From contig JAFDTZ010000123.1 in assembly GCA_019594305.1 (NCBI GenBank), positions 1-5,952 of the forward strand: 5,952 nt of DNA, written 5' to 3'. The stretch is from Thermoplasmata archaeon. Lineage in GTDB: Archaea > Thermoplasmatota > Thermoplasmata > Halarchaeoplasmatales > Halarchaeoplasmataceae. A model generated the notes under the pieces. That model saw only the letters and a list, made by a program, of their open reading frames with translations, ran no database searches and had not been told where the DNA came from. How positions within the stretch are numbered: position 1 is the stretch's first letter; each line of letters starts with the position of its first letter. This document shows, piece after piece, positions 5,440-5,952 of this stretch. The position numbers and the translations under genes are program-made.

Positions 5440-5449
5440 TTTTTTATAG
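5440..5449 (+). promoter_or_regulatory. T-tract and TATA-like box between two tRNA genes
   Basis: TTTTTTATAG may do two jobs. The six T residues, 11 bases after the CAT-anticodon tRNA, can end its transcript, and the TTTTATAG part can act as a TATA box for tRNA-Arg, with an expected start near 5471 and a leader of about 23 bases. A second weaker box CTTATGTA lies at 5452-5459. Confidence 0.45.
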
Positions 5450-5493
5450 GACTTATGTATCAAAGAATGGTTTACCGACGGTAGAGTCACCAT

Positions 5494-5568
5494 GGGCGTG
5501 TGGCCTAGTCTGGATATGGCGACAGCCTCCTAAGCTGTAGGCCGGGGGTTCGAATCCCCCCACGCCCG
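5494..5568 (+). tRNA. tRNA-Arg (anticodon CCU)
   Basis: This 75-base cloverleaf has acceptor GGGCGTG/CACGCCC, discriminator G at 5568, D stem GCC/GGC, anticodon stem ACAGC/GCTGT, loop CTCCTAA (anticodon CCU 5529-5531, reads AGG) and T arm GGGGG-TTCGAAT-CCCCC. No intron and no CCA. Its last four bases (CCCG) are also the first four of a palindromic repeat that follows, so the acceptor 3' strand could be captured by that hairpin before processing. Confidence 0.95.
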
Positions 5569-5595
5569 TTTATAATTTTTTTAATTTTAAACGGG
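5564..5595 (+). repeat. Palindromic direct repeat, copy 1, fused to the tRNA-Arg 3' end
   Basis: This 32-base unit is repeated without change 60 bases further on. Within it, CCCGTTTA (5565-5572) and TAAACGGG (5588-5595) are exact inverted arms around a 15-base A/T loop that contains seven T residues. It has the look of a stem-loop, and the T run could also end the tRNA-Arg transcript. The 5' arm overlaps the tRNA acceptor. Confidence 0.9.
5576..5582 (+). terminator. T7 tract, likely end of the tRNA-Arg transcript
   Basis: Seven consecutive T residues lie 8 bases after the tRNA-Arg discriminator. Archaeal RNA polymerase commonly stops at such tracts without needing a hairpin. An identical T7 tract occurs in the second repeat copy (5636-5642) and a T6 at 5691-5696, so termination may be graded over several sites. 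Confidence 0.55.
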
Positions 5596-5632
5596 CTGTT
5601 AGAAAGCATCGTTTTTCTGACTAGCCCGTTTA
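5588..5632 (+). repeat. Long inverted repeat bridging the two repeat copies
   Basis: TAAACGGGCT (5588-5597) pairs with AGCCCGTTTA (5623-5632), and GTTAGAAA (5598-5605) pairs with TTTCTGAC (5614-5621, one G-U). This gives an 18-base-pair hairpin with one bulged T (5622) and an 8-base loop. It uses the inner arms of both repeat copies, so it cannot form at the same time as either copy's own hairpin. Confidence 0.85.
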
Positions 5633-5655
5633 TAATTTTTTTAATTTTAAACGGG
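5624..5655 (+). repeat. Palindromic direct repeat, copy 2
   Basis: Identical over 32 bases to the copy at 5564-5595, including the T7 tract, with inverted arms CCCGTTTA (5625-5632) and TAAACGGG (5648-5655). It is preceded by TA rather than the tRNA's AC. A 4-base-pair hairpin TGCG/CGCA (5656-5670) follows immediately. Confidence 0.9.
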
Positions 5656-5787
5656 TGCGAAAAAACCGCAAGATTTTTGGTAAAGGCCGCTTTTTTAAAA
5701 TAATAGAGGCACGTATATTATAAAATATTATCGCTAGCTAACACAAAACATTAAAATAATTAGACACTATCCTGTATTAGTTCAACA
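5656..5787 (+). other. A/T-rich intergenic region before the ATPase gene
   Basis: It holds a small hairpin TGCG-AAAAAAC-CGCA (5656-5670), the GC island GGCCGC followed by six T residues (5685-5696), and two TATA-like stretches: TATATTATAAAATATTA (5714-5730) and TTAAAATAAT (5751-5760). The second is better placed for a start near 5780 just upstream of the ATPase gene; the first is a stronger A/T match but implies a leader of about 50 bases. No gene or RNA is recognised here. Confidence 0.4.
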
Positions 5788-5796
5788 GTGATTTCG

Positions 5797-5952
5797 ATGG
5801 CAAAAGACAAACTCTCAATAACACCGGACAAGGAAAGGGAAAGATGCGTTACTGGCATCGACGGGTTGGATACTATTTTAAATGGCGGCATCCCAAGAAG
5901 TAATTCCGTTCTCATCACCGGCAGCTGTGGAACAGGTAAAACCACCCTGAGC
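5797..5952 (+). CDS. KaiC-like RecA-superfamily ATPase (partial, C-terminus off the right edge)
   Basis: Only the first 52 residues are visible. After a charged start (MAKDKLSITPDKERER) comes the KaiC/RadA-type entry TGIDGLDTILNGGIPR (19-34), a strand VLITG (38-42) and a complete Walker A GSCGTGKT (42-49). The G-I-x-G-L-D...GGIP pattern is typical of archaeal KaiC-domain ATPases, which are usually 230-500 residues long and are often signalling or regulatory proteins; the visible part does not say which subgroup. The first residues do not match RadA, which carries a helix-hairpin-helix domain before this point. ATG at 5797 has GTGAT four bases upstream (5788-5792). The GTG of that same site (5788) is in frame and would add three residues (VIS), so it is a less likely alternative start. 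Confidence 0.88.
   Translation, partial: MAKDKLSITPDKERERCVTGIDGLDTILNGGIPRSNSVLITGSCGTGKTTLS

Noticed and set aside
5564..5655. Minimal CRISPR array (32-base repeat, 28-base spacer, repeat)
   Set aside because: There are only two repeats, copy 1 overlaps the tRNA-Arg gene, and the 'spacer' is an inverted repeat that continues into the repeat arms. No cas gene is visible.
5564..5655. attL/attR pair of an integrated element at the tRNA-Arg 3' end
   Set aside because: Copy 2 keeps only five bases (GCCCG) of the tRNA, and the copies enclose just 28 bases with no integrase in the window; a genuine attachment site usually restores a longer tRNA 3' end.
5760..5945. 61-residue minus-strand frame opposite the KaiC-like gene
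   Set aside because: The plus strand encodes a clear Walker A and KaiC entry motif with a ribosome site; the reverse frame is a shadow.

Overview
The window looks archaeal. Three tRNA genes lack an encoded CCA end, and the tRNA-Val gene carries a short intron that folds as a canonical bulge-helix-bulge. Promoters have TATA boxes about 25-30 bases before the likely transcript starts, one small gene appears to be leaderless, and a KaiC/RadA-like ATPase gene enters at the right edge. Ribosome sites of the GGTGAT type are also used. A euryarchaeal or Thermoplasmatota-like lineage is a reasonable guess, but no marker here fixes the taxon.

Left part (1-3299, minus strand): a tightly packed five-gene operon read right to left. 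It encodes (1) a secreted, cysteine-free polypeptide of 174 residues very rich in Trp, His, Arg and Tyr; (2) a 310-residue surface protein with a signal peptide and a C-terminal membrane anchor; (3) a six-helix ABC-2-type permease with a large outside loop; (4) a 184-residue protein with membrane helices at both ends; and (5) an ABC ATPase cut by the left edge. Genes 1 and 2 are 28 bases apart and all later genes overlap. The secreted product has a spacing of Gly/Tyr/Trp/His residues that recalls lactococcin-972-type bacteriocins, which also sit beside ABC transporter genes. This makes the operon a candidate archaeal antagonism/immunity or export system. That reading is inference.

Middle (3300-5047): a divergent promoter region; a small two-helix membrane protein on the plus strand, probably leaderless; then, convergent to it with an 11-base gap, a DEAD-box RNA helicase with a DEGD variant of motif II and an extra C-terminal domain.

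Right part (5048-5952): three plus-strand tRNA genes, Val(UAC, intron), a CAU-anticodon tRNA (Met or Ile2) and Arg(CCU). Fused to the tRNA-Arg 3' end is a curious structure: two identical palindromic 32-base repeats 60 bases apart, whose flanks can alternatively pair with each other into one long hairpin. The window ends inside a plus-strand KaiC-like ATPase gene. No stretch longer than 300 bases lacks a gene.
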